Shown here one piece after another: positions 40,501 to 48,035 of a stretch of 64,000 bases of DNA. Each line of letters opens with the position of its first letter. The first letter of the stretch is position 1. This DNA is from a bacterium. Lineage in GTDB: Bacteria > Babelota > Babeliae > Babelales > Babelaceae. The notes under the pieces were generated by a model, which did no database searches, had not been told where the DNA came from, and saw only the letters and a program-made list of their open reading frames with translations. The stretch is taken from positions 62,001-126,000 of the forward strand of contig JAEYYR010000002.1 in assembly GCA_023428375.1 (NCBI GenBank), read 5' to 3'. The position numbers and the translations under genes were made by a program.

Positions 40501-40881
40501 GTACCATTTGCCTTCTGGCGTGAAAAATATAATCGCTTGATGAGGATTATCTTCTTGCATATGACGAACGCGCCACGTGTATAATTCATAGCTATGATTA
40601 TCGATTACTTTTTGAAGTTCGGTGCGACCGCCTGCTTCTAATTCGATGTAATTACGTGTAACAACATCAAGATCAAATAACGCAGCTTGCATAAATGGTT
40701 TTGGGCCCCAATTATTTTCTTGCGCGATAGTAGCAGCTTTTTTAAGTGCTTCTTCGCGATTCATAGTGATATCAACTGCAACAAACGGAATAGCAGAATT
40801 AAAATATTTATAACTTAATGTAATACCGAATAACGCTACAAATAAGCCTAATGTCCAATATAATAATCTGCGTTTGTGCAT
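37552..40881 (-). CDS. Duplicated CPBP-type intramembrane protease (1109 aa)
   Basis: CPBP/Abi (Rce1-like) enzymes are membrane metalloproteases. The motifs here are EEFLFR (Glu423, Glu424, Arg428), His464 in FGIAHANYPG and His502 in ISHWAYDLF. The protein has a duplicated plan. Residues about 30-250 form an extracytoplasmic domain with helical SSEEAR-type stretches, followed by membrane helices and the protease. Residues about 600-830 repeat that outer domain (LSEEEARALI), then membrane helices with GSFNKLPVLM matching SSFNQYPLML. The C-terminal half aligns with the protease but has LEIALVA in place of EEFLFRA and no matching histidines. SD AGGAGA; single-gene transcript. Confidence 0.85.
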   Translation of the reverse strand: MHKRRLLYWTLGLFVALFGITLSYKYFNSAIPFVAVDITMNREEALKKAATIAQENNWGPKPFMQAALFDLDVVTRNYIELEAGGRTELQKVIDNHSYELYTWRVRHMQEDNPHQAIIFFTPEGKWYGLQETLSEDTPGNSVSSEEARTLAQKSLQQFDIDLSQFTLVESSKKEVRSKRIDHTFVYENNIKFGLAPLQLKVTVSGDHVTEIIRSVKVPQEFNRRFESIRASNNLLFSIAQGIIYIFFIFFGSLVSLFILGRKSKIYLGAPLLFAFGLIALNVLSSFNQYPLMLFNYKTNYSTTLFLIQFIIGITVSSLSIFLVYGLSLSAGTELSRRSFSANMTWRNFFNVKRAGSWHIIDLVGFGLLMSIMHVTYVILFYSYTMQHFGWWLPTDTLFNPNILSSYIPTFTPLARSLNAGVWEEFLFRAVPIGGGALLGSYFGYRRLGMWLGFITQVAVFGIAHANYPGIPGYSRLIELVAPSVMFGLSYIYFGIIPGIISHWAYDLFWMSLPLLVSQATGSNVQRIIVLLMLLSPVLYTLIARYWHDENYIEEEDTEETAHTDTHIHHKEPLLSLKTIQYIALPLLVVGVFGSFKLLQKSNEYDTLSIQPSTAINVAQEYLTSQNISLNGFKPLIVIAEKAEPAQNYVQFTDSNAAKQLKQNYHMKGLNKGTVAFDKPPRYGIRFAQFDTGSLEERAREYAVAVEGNGTVRRVMSVLPESEKRYSLSEEEARALIINHLTSLDVTPAIDSFKEVSAVMTKLPNRHDWTFTFEHEYSSDIKPRIIVKVAGDAIADIETTNLTPEKFIRLVEKDRAILQLIQAFSAILAIIILLSLYLYQPVKITTWSLIAYAIIGGITLLTLFGSFNKLPVLMGTFNTTNPWQSQLLSSISRILISLIMSVLPIAALLLIIEQRYEIRITAVNVLQLITMLSFGAGIYTAAGFLATWGSMHYIVWPPYIQDVAAYMPGASYLIRSITQAILEIALVAGIVSIFSKIHIHRWLLVLTVSILLASLMYPADFAPLLWRYVLAYVGIYALGIFLLLECILIDHPQLIIGVILTPYILDAIRMIIQPSYSGIQPFAALAILIFVLIMCFVQINKKQIKRDKFA

Positions 40882-40975
40882 AATAGTTTTCTCCTGTTAA
40901 TTTCGTATGAGTATAGCTACCTTTAAATGCAAAATCGAGTAAGCTACTAAAAATATATTAATATAGGATTACCTA

Positions 40976-42241
40976 ATGCAAGAACATCTCGTCATTGAAG
41001 GATCACATTCTCTTTCCGGTAACCCATCAATACATGGCGCAAAAAATGCTGTATTGGTGATATTGGCATCATTGATTTTAACAAACGGAAAATCTAGATT
41101 ACTTAATGTTCCTTCATCTGATGATGTGTATCAAATGATAGAACTATTAAAAGATTTAGGTGCGCATGCACATTTTGATTCAACAACAAATATTGTTGAT
41201 GTAGATACATCAACCCTCAATACATTTGTAGTGCGTCCTGAAATTGTTCGTAAAATTCGCGCATCAATTCTTATAATGGGACCATTGCTAGCGCGTTTCA
41301 AACAAGCACATGTAGCTATGCCTGGCGGTGATTTAATTGGCAGTCGCCCAATAGATTTTCATTTAAAAGCATTTAGAAGAATGGGTGCTGAAATTGTTTT
41401 TGATGGTGATTATTTAAAAGCGCATGCAAAACAATTATGCTCTCAGCGCTTTATTTTAGAATATCCAAGTGTTGGCGCTACTGAAAATATTTTAATGGCT
41501 GCAACATTGACTCCTGGAACGACGATAATTGGTAATGCTGCTATTGAACCCGAAGTATTAGATTTGATTACCATTCTTAATAAAATGGGCGCTCGGATTA
41601 CAATTCAAGCACCAGCTACTTTAATTATAGAAGGTGTTTCATCGCTTAATCCTGTTGAGCATAGTATTATTCCTGATCGATTAGAGGTTGCAACTTTTTT
41701 ACTCGCTGCTGCGGCAACACGCGGCCAAGTATATATTAAAGATGCTAAACCAGAAATATTAGAGCTCGTACTTGCTAAGCTTGATGAAATGGGCCATTCG
41801 GTTTCGGTCATAGATAATAAAGATATACATTTCAAAGCATGTCAGAATCCAAAAGCAGTATCATTTATTACCATGCCATATCCTGGTTTTCCTACTGATA
41901 TTCAACCTATGATGATGGCAGCTCTTGCGATTGCAGAAGGTACATCGGTTATTAAAGAAACGGTATATGAAAATCGTTTTTTACATGTGCGCGAATTGCA
42001 AAAAATGGGTGCGCAGATTTCATTAGATGGTATTACCGCTACCATAAAAGGCGTAGATGAACTCTATGGAGCCTCAGTGATTGCAACTGACATTCGAGCT
42101 TCAGCTTCATTAATGATTGCTGGACTTGGTGCGCAAGGAACTACTATGATGAGTGGAATACACCACATGCGCAGAGGATATCAAGATATTGAAAAAAAGT
42201 TGCACATTCTGGGTGCTAAAATTTCAGTATCAATGATTTGA
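40976..42241 (+). CDS. murA: UDP-N-acetylglucosamine 1-carboxyvinyltransferase
   Basis: MurA transfers enolpyruvate from PEP to UDP-GlcNAc, the first committed step of peptidoglycan synthesis in the cytoplasm. At 421 residues it has the family's two inverted-barrel halves: KNAVLVILASLIL near the start, the flexible loop MPGGDLIGSRPIDFHLK, PDRLEVATFLLAAAATRG, and the Arg/Asp-rich end (DIRASASLMIAGL). The loop residue that is Cys115 in E. coli is Asp119 here. No clear SD. It is followed at close range by an exported unknown protein. With MurC at 52196 it shows a peptidoglycan pathway. Confidence 0.96.
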   Translation: MQEHLVIEGSHSLSGNPSIHGAKNAVLVILASLILTNGKSRLLNVPSSDDVYQMIELLKDLGAHAHFDSTTNIVDVDTSTLNTFVVRPEIVRKIRASILIMGPLLARFKQAHVAMPGGDLIGSRPIDFHLKAFRRMGAEIVFDGDYLKAHAKQLCSQRFILEYPSVGATENILMAATLTPGTTIIGNAAIEPEVLDLITILNKMGARITIQAPATLIIEGVSSLNPVEHSIIPDRLEVATFLLAAAATRGQVYIKDAKPEILELVLAKLDEMGHSVSVIDNKDIHFKACQNPKAVSFITMPYPGFPTDIQPMMMAALAIAEGTSVIKETVYENRFLHVRELQKMGAQISLDGITATIKGVDELYGASVIATDIRASASLMIAGLGAQGTTMMSGIHHMRRGYQDIEKKLHILGAKISVSMI

Positions 42242-42256
42242 TTACAAGAGATGGTA

Positions 42257-43105
42257 ATGAAGCGATTTTATTTTTTTTTAATTTTCTTTGCATGCCTGAA
42301 TTCTCAGGACGATGACTTTGGTTTTAATTTGATTGGTGCAGAAGAAGACGATTTTGAGATGGTTATAAATCAACTCGATCAAGATAAGTATGATTTAAGC
42401 TATACTATTTATAATATTAAAAGAATGCCATGTGCGGCGCAAATACGTATTATTCGACCCTTTATTGGCAGTATGGCACCCAATGAATTGTGGAATGCCA
42501 TAGTAGGTATTGATAGAGTATTTCAAGAGAATATGAAGGAAATAGATAATACATCGAATAAAAGAAAAAATATAAAACTCTATGATCTTAAAGTAGAGTA
42601 TAAAAGATTTCTATTTTCAGCGTTTGATCATATTTTAAGTTATTATAACAATAAAATTTATACCAAATTTTTTCATGATGTTTTTTCGCTTAATCGACTA
42701 AGTAGTTACGGCAAAGACTGTTTTAATCAAACAATATATTCACGTTGGCCCTATTTATTAAATAAGTACACGACCATTTTTATAGCTCATGAGGTTTTCA
42801 ATGATTCTAAATTTAACGAATTAGATTATTTGTTGAAAGGATATGATTCATGTCAATCTGATAATGGATTGTTTTTTTCAAGACCACTGTATAAAAACTT
42901 TGAAACTCCCGCACATGTATTTGTTTCTGTACTAGCAGCCTTATTTTTTAATAAGGAATGGAAGAATTTTTCCGATAAATATCGCAATTATCTAAAACAT
43001 TTTTTTAATATTCAAACTTTTGAAACCTTCACAATAACATCGCTTGAATTGCGTCAGCATATTGAAAGTTTATTTTTACGCTTAGATGTTTCTGCTAGGG
43101 GTTAA
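42257..43105 (+). CDS. Exported protein of unknown function (282 aa)
   Basis: Follows murA by 15 bases. I choose ATG 42257 with AAGAG six bases upstream; ATG 42251 is the alternative. Signal peptide (MKRFYFFLIFFACLNSQ) then an acidic segment (DDDFGFNL) and a helical body rich in Tyr, Phe and Asn. No repeats or known motif. The protein might be co-transcribed with murA, yet nothing ties it to cell-wall synthesis. Confidence 0.7.
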   Translation: MKRFYFFLIFFACLNSQDDDFGFNLIGAEEDDFEMVINQLDQDKYDLSYTIYNIKRMPCAAQIRIIRPFIGSMAPNELWNAIVGIDRVFQENMKEIDNTSNKRKNIKLYDLKVEYKRFLFSAFDHILSYYNNKIYTKFFHDVFSLNRLSSYGKDCFNQTIYSRWPYLLNKYTTIFIAHEVFNDSKFNELDYLLKGYDSCQSDNGLFFSRPLYKNFETPAHVFVSVLAALFFNKEWKNFSDKYRNYLKHFFNIQTFETFTITSLELRQHIESLFLRLDVSARG

Positions 43106-43169
43106 CTTATTTTCCTTGTCAGTAAAATACGATTTAACTTAATATCAGAATAAAATAGGTGGGGAAAGT

Positions 43170-44015
43170 ATGCTAAGAATTATTTTAATAATGAGCTTTT
43201 TTTCTATTGAATCGATTCAGAACAGTGGGGCGTATCATTTTGTTGATAAGTCTCTTCGCAGTATGAATTATACGCAGACAGATTTATTGATGAAGCTGAA
43301 AGACCAAATGAGGAAGGATCCTCTAAAAGAGCGCGTTCTTACTAAAAAGGACCATCGTTTTATTCAAAGTTTAACCACTCTTCTGGGTTTGAGATCAGAA
43401 GTTGATGGTTATCTAGATACAAGAACATATTCAGTTTTAAGTTTATTGCCACCAGAGGTAATTAAAGATTGTCTTAAAGCTATGCGTAGAACATGGCTAT
43501 TAGATACAACTTTTTGTACCGATAATCTTCCCGTTAGCGTATACTCGATTCCTCTCAATTTAGTCGAAGAATTACATCAAGAAAAAAAAATCAAATTATC
43601 ACCACAAATGCGTTGTCCATGTTTTCCGAATGAAAAAGTAGAAAGAGAAGCTATTTTGCGAGGTAAATCTTCTATTTTGACACAAGAACCTTTTTATCTA
43701 ATAAGGAACCATCACGGAAAGCTTATAAATCGTTTACCTAAGAGACTTACTATAAATCATGAAGCGGGTTTCTTGGAAGTGGTTGATATAAAAAAGCTTA
43801 AATGGCAAGAATTACTTATCATGCATAATATGGCATTACTGGCTAATAAGTCCGCTGGAGAAAATGTTTCAAGTCAGATCTCTCAACTTTTGTATTCTTA
43901 TCACCTATTACCTGCAAAAAATAAAACGACATTGAATACTCTAAAGTATGTTGATCGTACGGGAAATGAAAGATTGTTATTAGAAATGAGACTCAGAGAA
44001 ATAGAATTAAGCTGA
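43170..44015 (+). CDS. Exported protein of unknown function (281 aa)
   Basis: Signal peptide (MLRIILIMSFFSIESIQNSG) with GGGGAAAG as SD. The body has a basic N-terminal third, a CPCFPNEKVEREA segment (a Cys-Pro-Cys pair near residue 150), and a C-terminal part of mixed helices. I see no family. It ends at a hairpin shared with rplM. Confidence 0.7.
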   Translation: MLRIILIMSFFSIESIQNSGAYHFVDKSLRSMNYTQTDLLMKLKDQMRKDPLKERVLTKKDHRFIQSLTTLLGLRSEVDGYLDTRTYSVLSLLPPEVIKDCLKAMRRTWLLDTTFCTDNLPVSVYSIPLNLVEELHQEKKIKLSPQMRCPCFPNEKVEREAILRGKSSILTQEPFYLIRNHHGKLINRLPKRLTINHEAGFLEVVDIKKLKWQELLIMHNMALLANKSAGENVSSQISQLLYSYHLLPAKNKTTLNTLKYVDRTGNERLLLEMRLREIELS

Positions 44016-44018
44016 AAA

Positions 44019-44042
44019 AAAGGGCCGCGATTGCGACCCTTT
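44019..44042. terminator. Bidirectional terminator between the exported gene and rplM
   Basis: AAAGGGCCGC (44019-44028) pairs with GCGACCCTTT (44033-44042) with one mismatch; loop of four bases. Confidence 0.7.
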
Positions 44043-44047
44043 AATAA

Positions 44048-44503
44048 TTAAATTTGGCTTGGTTTTTTATCTTCTGCAAAACCAGCAATTTGTGCTGCAT
44101 GCGGATGATTTTCGCCAGCGTATACTTTTAATTTTTTCAAGATTTGACGGGACAACGGGTTACGGAAGAACATACGTTGAACGGCAAGTTCGATAATGTG
44201 TTCTGGATGTTTTTCCAAAACTTGTTTAGCGGAAAGGGTTTTTTGACCACCGATCCAGCCAGAATATGTTTGATATTCTTTGTCTTCCCATTTATTACCG
44301 GTGAAGACAACTTTATCAGCATTAATAACCACTACATAATCGCCTGAATCAGCGTGTGGGGTGAAGAATGCACGGTCTTTGCCACGTAATGCTTTAGCAA
44401 TTTGGGTAGCAAGGCGACCAACCACCTGACCTTTAGCGTCAATTAAGCGCCAGCGAGGCTTATGGTTTTCTTTATTATGGAAATAAGCTTTATTCATGTT
44501 CAT
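44048..44503 (-). CDS. rplM: 50S ribosomal protein L13
   Basis: A 151-residue L13, an early-assembly protein of the large subunit. Conserved pieces: RWRLIDAKGQVVGRLATQIAKAL, then FFTPHADSGDYVVVINADKVV and TGNKWEDKEYQTYSGW, with RMFFRNPLSRQIL near the end. rplM is normally followed by rpsI (S9); here it is followed at once by a terminator and a convergent gene, so it is a single-gene unit. The two Met codons at the start (MNMN) leave the exact start open by two residues. Confidence 0.96.
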   Translation of the reverse strand: MNMNKAYFHNKENHKPRWRLIDAKGQVVGRLATQIAKALRGKDRAFFTPHADSGDYVVVINADKVVFTGNKWEDKEYQTYSGWIGGQKTLSAKQVLEKHPEHIIELAVQRMFFRNPLSRQILKKLKVYAGENHPHAAQIAGFAEDKKPSQI

Positions 44504-44664
44504 GAGGGAAACCTTAAAAAGTCTGAAAAACGGTAAAATGAACGCTTAAAAAACAGACGGATATTACTTATTCTAAGCAAAAGTAGGGGTTTGGTCAACC
44601 CATATCTTTGCCTAAGAATGCATTCAGAACTATACTAATTTAATACAACTTTATTCCTGGTACT

Positions 44665-46263
44665 ATGATGTTTAGAAAAAATGTAGCCTATTTAATAGGT
44701 ATAGTTGCCTTAACTGGTCTTTCTCTCTATTTGACCCCTGTTTACTTATGGCCTGCCATAGCGGTTGTTTCTATAGCAGTTGCAAGTCGCCGGGTGCTTT
44801 TTGCACTCGCTACCGGCGTTATTATTGCCGCTATCATTATATCTAAAGGCAATTTTGTAGCAGGACTCCAATTGGCGGTTACTCGATTTTGGGCTGAAGC
44901 TACCGCAAAAGACCATGTTTACATTTTCGGATTCCTATTAAATCTAGGTTTTTTGATAGAATTGATGACCCACGCCGGGGCAATGCGTGCCTATACACGC
45001 ACCATTGGTGAATGGTTAAAAACGCGACGTTCCGTACAAACCACCTCTTTACTCTTGTCTTCATTGTTTTTTATTGATGATTATCTCAGTAATTTATTGG
45101 TCGGCAATATAATGAGGCCTTTGGTTGATATATACGGAATTTCTCGAGTGAAATTGGCCTATTTGTTAAATTCAATGGCAGCATCGTTCTGTGTGCTCAT
45201 TCCTGCCACAAGCTGGGTTGCTATGATTTTAGTTCAATTGCAGATTTCTGGTATAACGGAGCATACTGACAAAAATCCACTCATTTTAGCTGATCCTTAT
45301 ATTGCATACTTATCTTTCATGCCTTTTCTTTTTTACCCAGCATTAACGGTTTTTGGAGCTTGGTTTGTGGTGCAATTTGGTATTAGCTGGGGCTTGATGG
45401 AGCGCTTTGAGCGACGAGCTGAAACCCATGCTAGTAATGATGATTCAGGAGTAGAGGGATCATTATTAGATTTTGCTGTACCGCTTGGTACTTTTATTGG
45501 CGCTATAATTTTCGGTGTTGGATTTACTGGTGGCTATTATCTTCTTGGTGGTCAATATAGCTTTCTTGAAGCAGTACAAAAGGCTGATATCTTTGCCGTT
45601 CTATTTTATGCAAGTTTGATAGCGGTTGCTGCAGCCCTTGGATGGTATAGCTTGCGAAAAAATAATATGGGCAAAATTACTGGAATTGCTTTTCTGCAGG
45701 CTATCAGTGTAGTGAAAAACTCTTTGTTATTACTATCCCTTGCATGGACCTTAAGTTCATTTTTTAGATTTGAATTACAGGCTGGTCAGCAGTTGGCTGC
45801 ATATTTACAGGCGGTACCTTTCCGTGAACTTATTCCGGTATTAGTTTTCCTATTAAGTGCGGGTATTTCAGCTATAACAGGTACGGCATGGGGTACGATT
45901 GGTTTACTTTTTCCTCTCGTAATTCCCCTTGTTTCATCGCTCAATGCACCTGCAATTGCGGTTTTAACCATGCCATTGTTATTGCCATCGTTAGCTGCTG
46001 TTATATCAGGTTCGATTGCTGGTGGTCAAATTTCTCCTATAGCAGATTCAGTATGCATGTCTGCTATGAGTGCAGGAGCACCACTGCTTGATCATGTACA
46101 AACGCAACAACAATATGTTATTCCAGTGTGGATTGCTACTATTGTTGCCTATTTCTTGGTGGTGTTTTTGCCGTTCGGATCATTAATTAATGTAACTATT
46201 TCTTGGATTTTGGCATTATGTATTGTTGTTTCATTCCATTTACTTAAAAATAAGGCACGCTAA
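44665..46263 (+). CDS. NhaC-family Na+/H+ antiporter
   Basis: A 532-residue polytopic protein of the NhaC (COG1757) family, with about 12 membrane segments. Recognisable parts are FFIDDYLSNLLVGNIMRP with its conserved Asp-Asp, the loop LNSMAASFCVLIPATSW, GTAWGTIGLLFPL and the late IADSVCMSAMSAG. These exchange sodium for protons, or a dicarboxylate for another in the MleN subgroup. The start (44665 or 44668) has no strong SD. A short exported protein follows after five bases. Confidence 0.9.
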   Translation: MMFRKNVAYLIGIVALTGLSLYLTPVYLWPAIAVVSIAVASRRVLFALATGVIIAAIIISKGNFVAGLQLAVTRFWAEATAKDHVYIFGFLLNLGFLIELMTHAGAMRAYTRTIGEWLKTRRSVQTTSLLLSSLFFIDDYLSNLLVGNIMRPLVDIYGISRVKLAYLLNSMAASFCVLIPATSWVAMILVQLQISGITEHTDKNPLILADPYIAYLSFMPFLFYPALTVFGAWFVVQFGISWGLMERFERRAETHASNDDSGVEGSLLDFAVPLGTFIGAIIFGVGFTGGYYLLGGQYSFLEAVQKADIFAVLFYASLIAVAAALGWYSLRKNNMGKITGIAFLQAISVVKNSLLLLSLAWTLSSFFRFELQAGQQLAAYLQAVPFRELIPVLVFLLSAGISAITGTAWGTIGLLFPLVIPLVSSLNAPAIAVLTMPLLLPSLAAVISGSIAGGQISPIADSVCMSAMSAGAPLLDHVQTQQQYVIPVWIATIVAYFLVVFLPFGSLINVTISWILALCIVVSFHLLKNKAR

Positions 46264-46268
46264 GATCC

Positions 46269-46652
46269 ATGATTATATTTGTACTTGTATTCCTCGTTGC
46301 ATTTACTGGTAACTCTGCAGATTTATTACCAAAAAATGAATATTTACTCGATGATAATGTTTTGGCAAAAGCTTGGGCTTTTAACATATCAATGGGTACA
46401 AACGTTAATAATCCTGTATCTAAGGATTGTATTCCCGCTAAGATATTTGAAGAATATAAACACAAGCTCCCGCTTACCTATGCAATAATACAAGCAGGAA
46501 TAATTCAACGTGATTTTGCTCGGCAGGTTGCATTAAAAAACGACCTAAAAGTTATAGATGTAGAGCTTGAAAAAAAAATCAATGATATGAGACCTGCGTA
46601 TCAACAAGCAGTAGAATTGATTGCTCTGCATATGCCAAATCATACTATTTAA
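46269..46652 (+). CDS. Exported protein of unknown function (127 aa)
   Basis: Co-transcribed behind the NhaC gene (five bases between). Signal peptide (MIIFVLVFLVAFTGNSA), then a mostly helical mature part of about 110 residues with a single Cys and charged helices. No known family. The association with an antiporter may be positional only. Confidence 0.65.
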   Translation: MIIFVLVFLVAFTGNSADLLPKNEYLLDDNVLAKAWAFNISMGTNVNNPVSKDCIPAKIFEEYKHKLPLTYAIIQAGIIQRDFARQVALKNDLKVIDVELEKKINDMRPAYQQAVELIALHMPNHTI

Positions 46653-46748
46653 AACTTTGATTACACGATAAACGTTTTTTTTGTTTGAATACTGATTGCG
46701 TATACAAATTTCCTTTAGATATAATCAAATCAAGATAAAGGAAATATA

Positions 46749-47300
46749 ATGATACGCCGAACAGAAGTATTATCTTTCTTAATTGTTTTTAACGTGTTTA
46801 TATCAGTTAAGGATACTATTTTAATTAATAAAAAATACGAGCCGAGAATGCAGAAGCAGTATGCATATTTAACTGCAGAACAAAAACCGGAAGCACCATC
46901 GTATTGGAACTCTTTTAAACAACTATTAACCTATCCAAACCTTCCCGTTTATAAGGGAGAAGTGGTTTATAATTTTGATGATAAGGATCTTAATAAGGGC
47001 GCCATTATTGATTATTTAGGGGTTGATGAAAAATTTAGAAATCAAGGTGTCGGTGCGGCATTATTCAAAGCAGCATTAGATGATTTGAAAGCAAAAGGCT
47101 TCCGTAAGGCCTACTGGGACGCCACAGACTCCTCTGTCCCATTTTATAAAAAAGTAGGTGGTATTAGCCGTAATAAAGAACTTCCGTATTATAGCAATCC
47201 AATGAAAATTTATTTACGACAACCAACATTTATGGAAAAAGTAAATAAATATGCCAAAAAATACACACCAACATTTGAACGTAGTAATCCATTTGAATAA
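46749..47300 (+). CDS. GNAT-fold acetyltransferase with hydrophobic leader
   Basis: A 183-residue protein. The core (residues about 85-150) is GNAT: IIDYLGVDEKFRNQGVGAA carries the Q/R-x-x-G-x-G/A acetyl-CoA loop (RNQGVGAA), followed by LDDLKAKGFRKAYWDATD and FYKKVGG. The N-terminus (RRTEVLSFLIVFNVFISVKD) is a basic-plus-hydrophobic segment that looks like a signal peptide or membrane anchor. GNAT enzymes need acetyl-CoA and are cytoplasmic, so a secreted protein acting in a host compartment is a possible reading. SD AAAGGAAA. Confidence 0.75.
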   Translation: MIRRTEVLSFLIVFNVFISVKDTILINKKYEPRMQKQYAYLTAEQKPEAPSYWNSFKQLLTYPNLPVYKGEVVYNFDDKDLNKGAIIDYLGVDEKFRNQGVGAALFKAALDDLKAKGFRKAYWDATDSSVPFYKKVGGISRNKELPYYSNPMKIYLRQPTFMEKVNKYAKKYTPTFERSNPFE

Positions 47301-47406
47301 AATCACACAATAGAATATTTATTAATTGCTTTTAATCATGTCATTTTATTCCTCTGTATAAAAAAGTGGTATACTTACCTTGCTTTTTCTTTTTAGAGGA
47401 TTTTTT

Positions 47407-47985
47407 GTGAAACAATTTTTATTACTTCCGCTGTTATTTTTTGTGTTCCCCAATAGTGCTTCATCAAATGATGTTTTTTACGATCAAGGAACAGTTTTTC
47501 ATACCATAGCTATGAATGACAACCAATTAAACAGATATAATTGGGGCAATAATTATCAAAAGACGCTTTTTACACATTTTAATATTTCCGACACCGGTGA
47601 TAAAGGTCGAGCGCTTTTAGCATTAACATTATTTAGTTTTAATAAGTGCAGCGTTTATGCTCCAGATGTTTTTGGAAGGACAGTTCTAAGTTATGCTGAA
47701 GAAAACAGGAATCAGTTTCCAATACTGTATAAATCATTAATCAGTTCTGTAATACGAAAAGATTGTATTGCAGAATTTAAAAAAACAAAGAACGTAAAGT
47801 ATATTTATGAAACCGATTTTGTAGAAGCAGTAGTTTATTTGAATGATATTATTCCCCATCTGCTTGAGGATTTGGATTTTAAATCGATTAATGATTTAAA
47901 AGAACATATAGACGCCAATTTCTTTGCAAACTCTTGCCCTGTGCATAGTGGTTCAGGAAATACCTATTTTAATTGGAAAAAATAA
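47407..47985 (+). CDS. Exported protein of unknown function (192 aa), GTG start
   Basis: The start is GTG at 47407, six bases after AGAGGA (47395-47400); the ATG-like frame upstream (47380) ignores that SD. Signal peptide (KQFLLLPLLFFVFPNSASS). The body contains ALLALTLFSFNKCSVYAPD followed by FGRTVLSYAEENRNQFPIL, which resembles one degenerate ankyrin repeat, and a later helical part. Function unknown. Confidence 0.7.
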   Translation: MKQFLLLPLLFFVFPNSASSNDVFYDQGTVFHTIAMNDNQLNRYNWGNNYQKTLFTHFNISDTGDKGRALLALTLFSFNKCSVYAPDVFGRTVLSYAEENRNQFPILYKSLISSVIRKDCIAEFKKTKNVKYIYETDFVEAVVYLNDIIPHLLEDLDFKSINDLKEHIDANFFANSCPVHSGSGNTYFNWKK

Positions 47986-48001
47986 CGTAACAATATAATA
48001 A

Positions 48002-48033
48002 AAAAGCTCGGTTTTATCCGAGCTTTTTTATTC
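48002..48033. terminator. Bidirectional terminator
   Basis: AAAAGCTCGG (48002-48011) pairs with CCGAGCTTTT (48018-48027) around a 6-base loop; it serves the exported gene and pepP. Confidence 0.9.
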
Positions 48034-48035
48034 TG

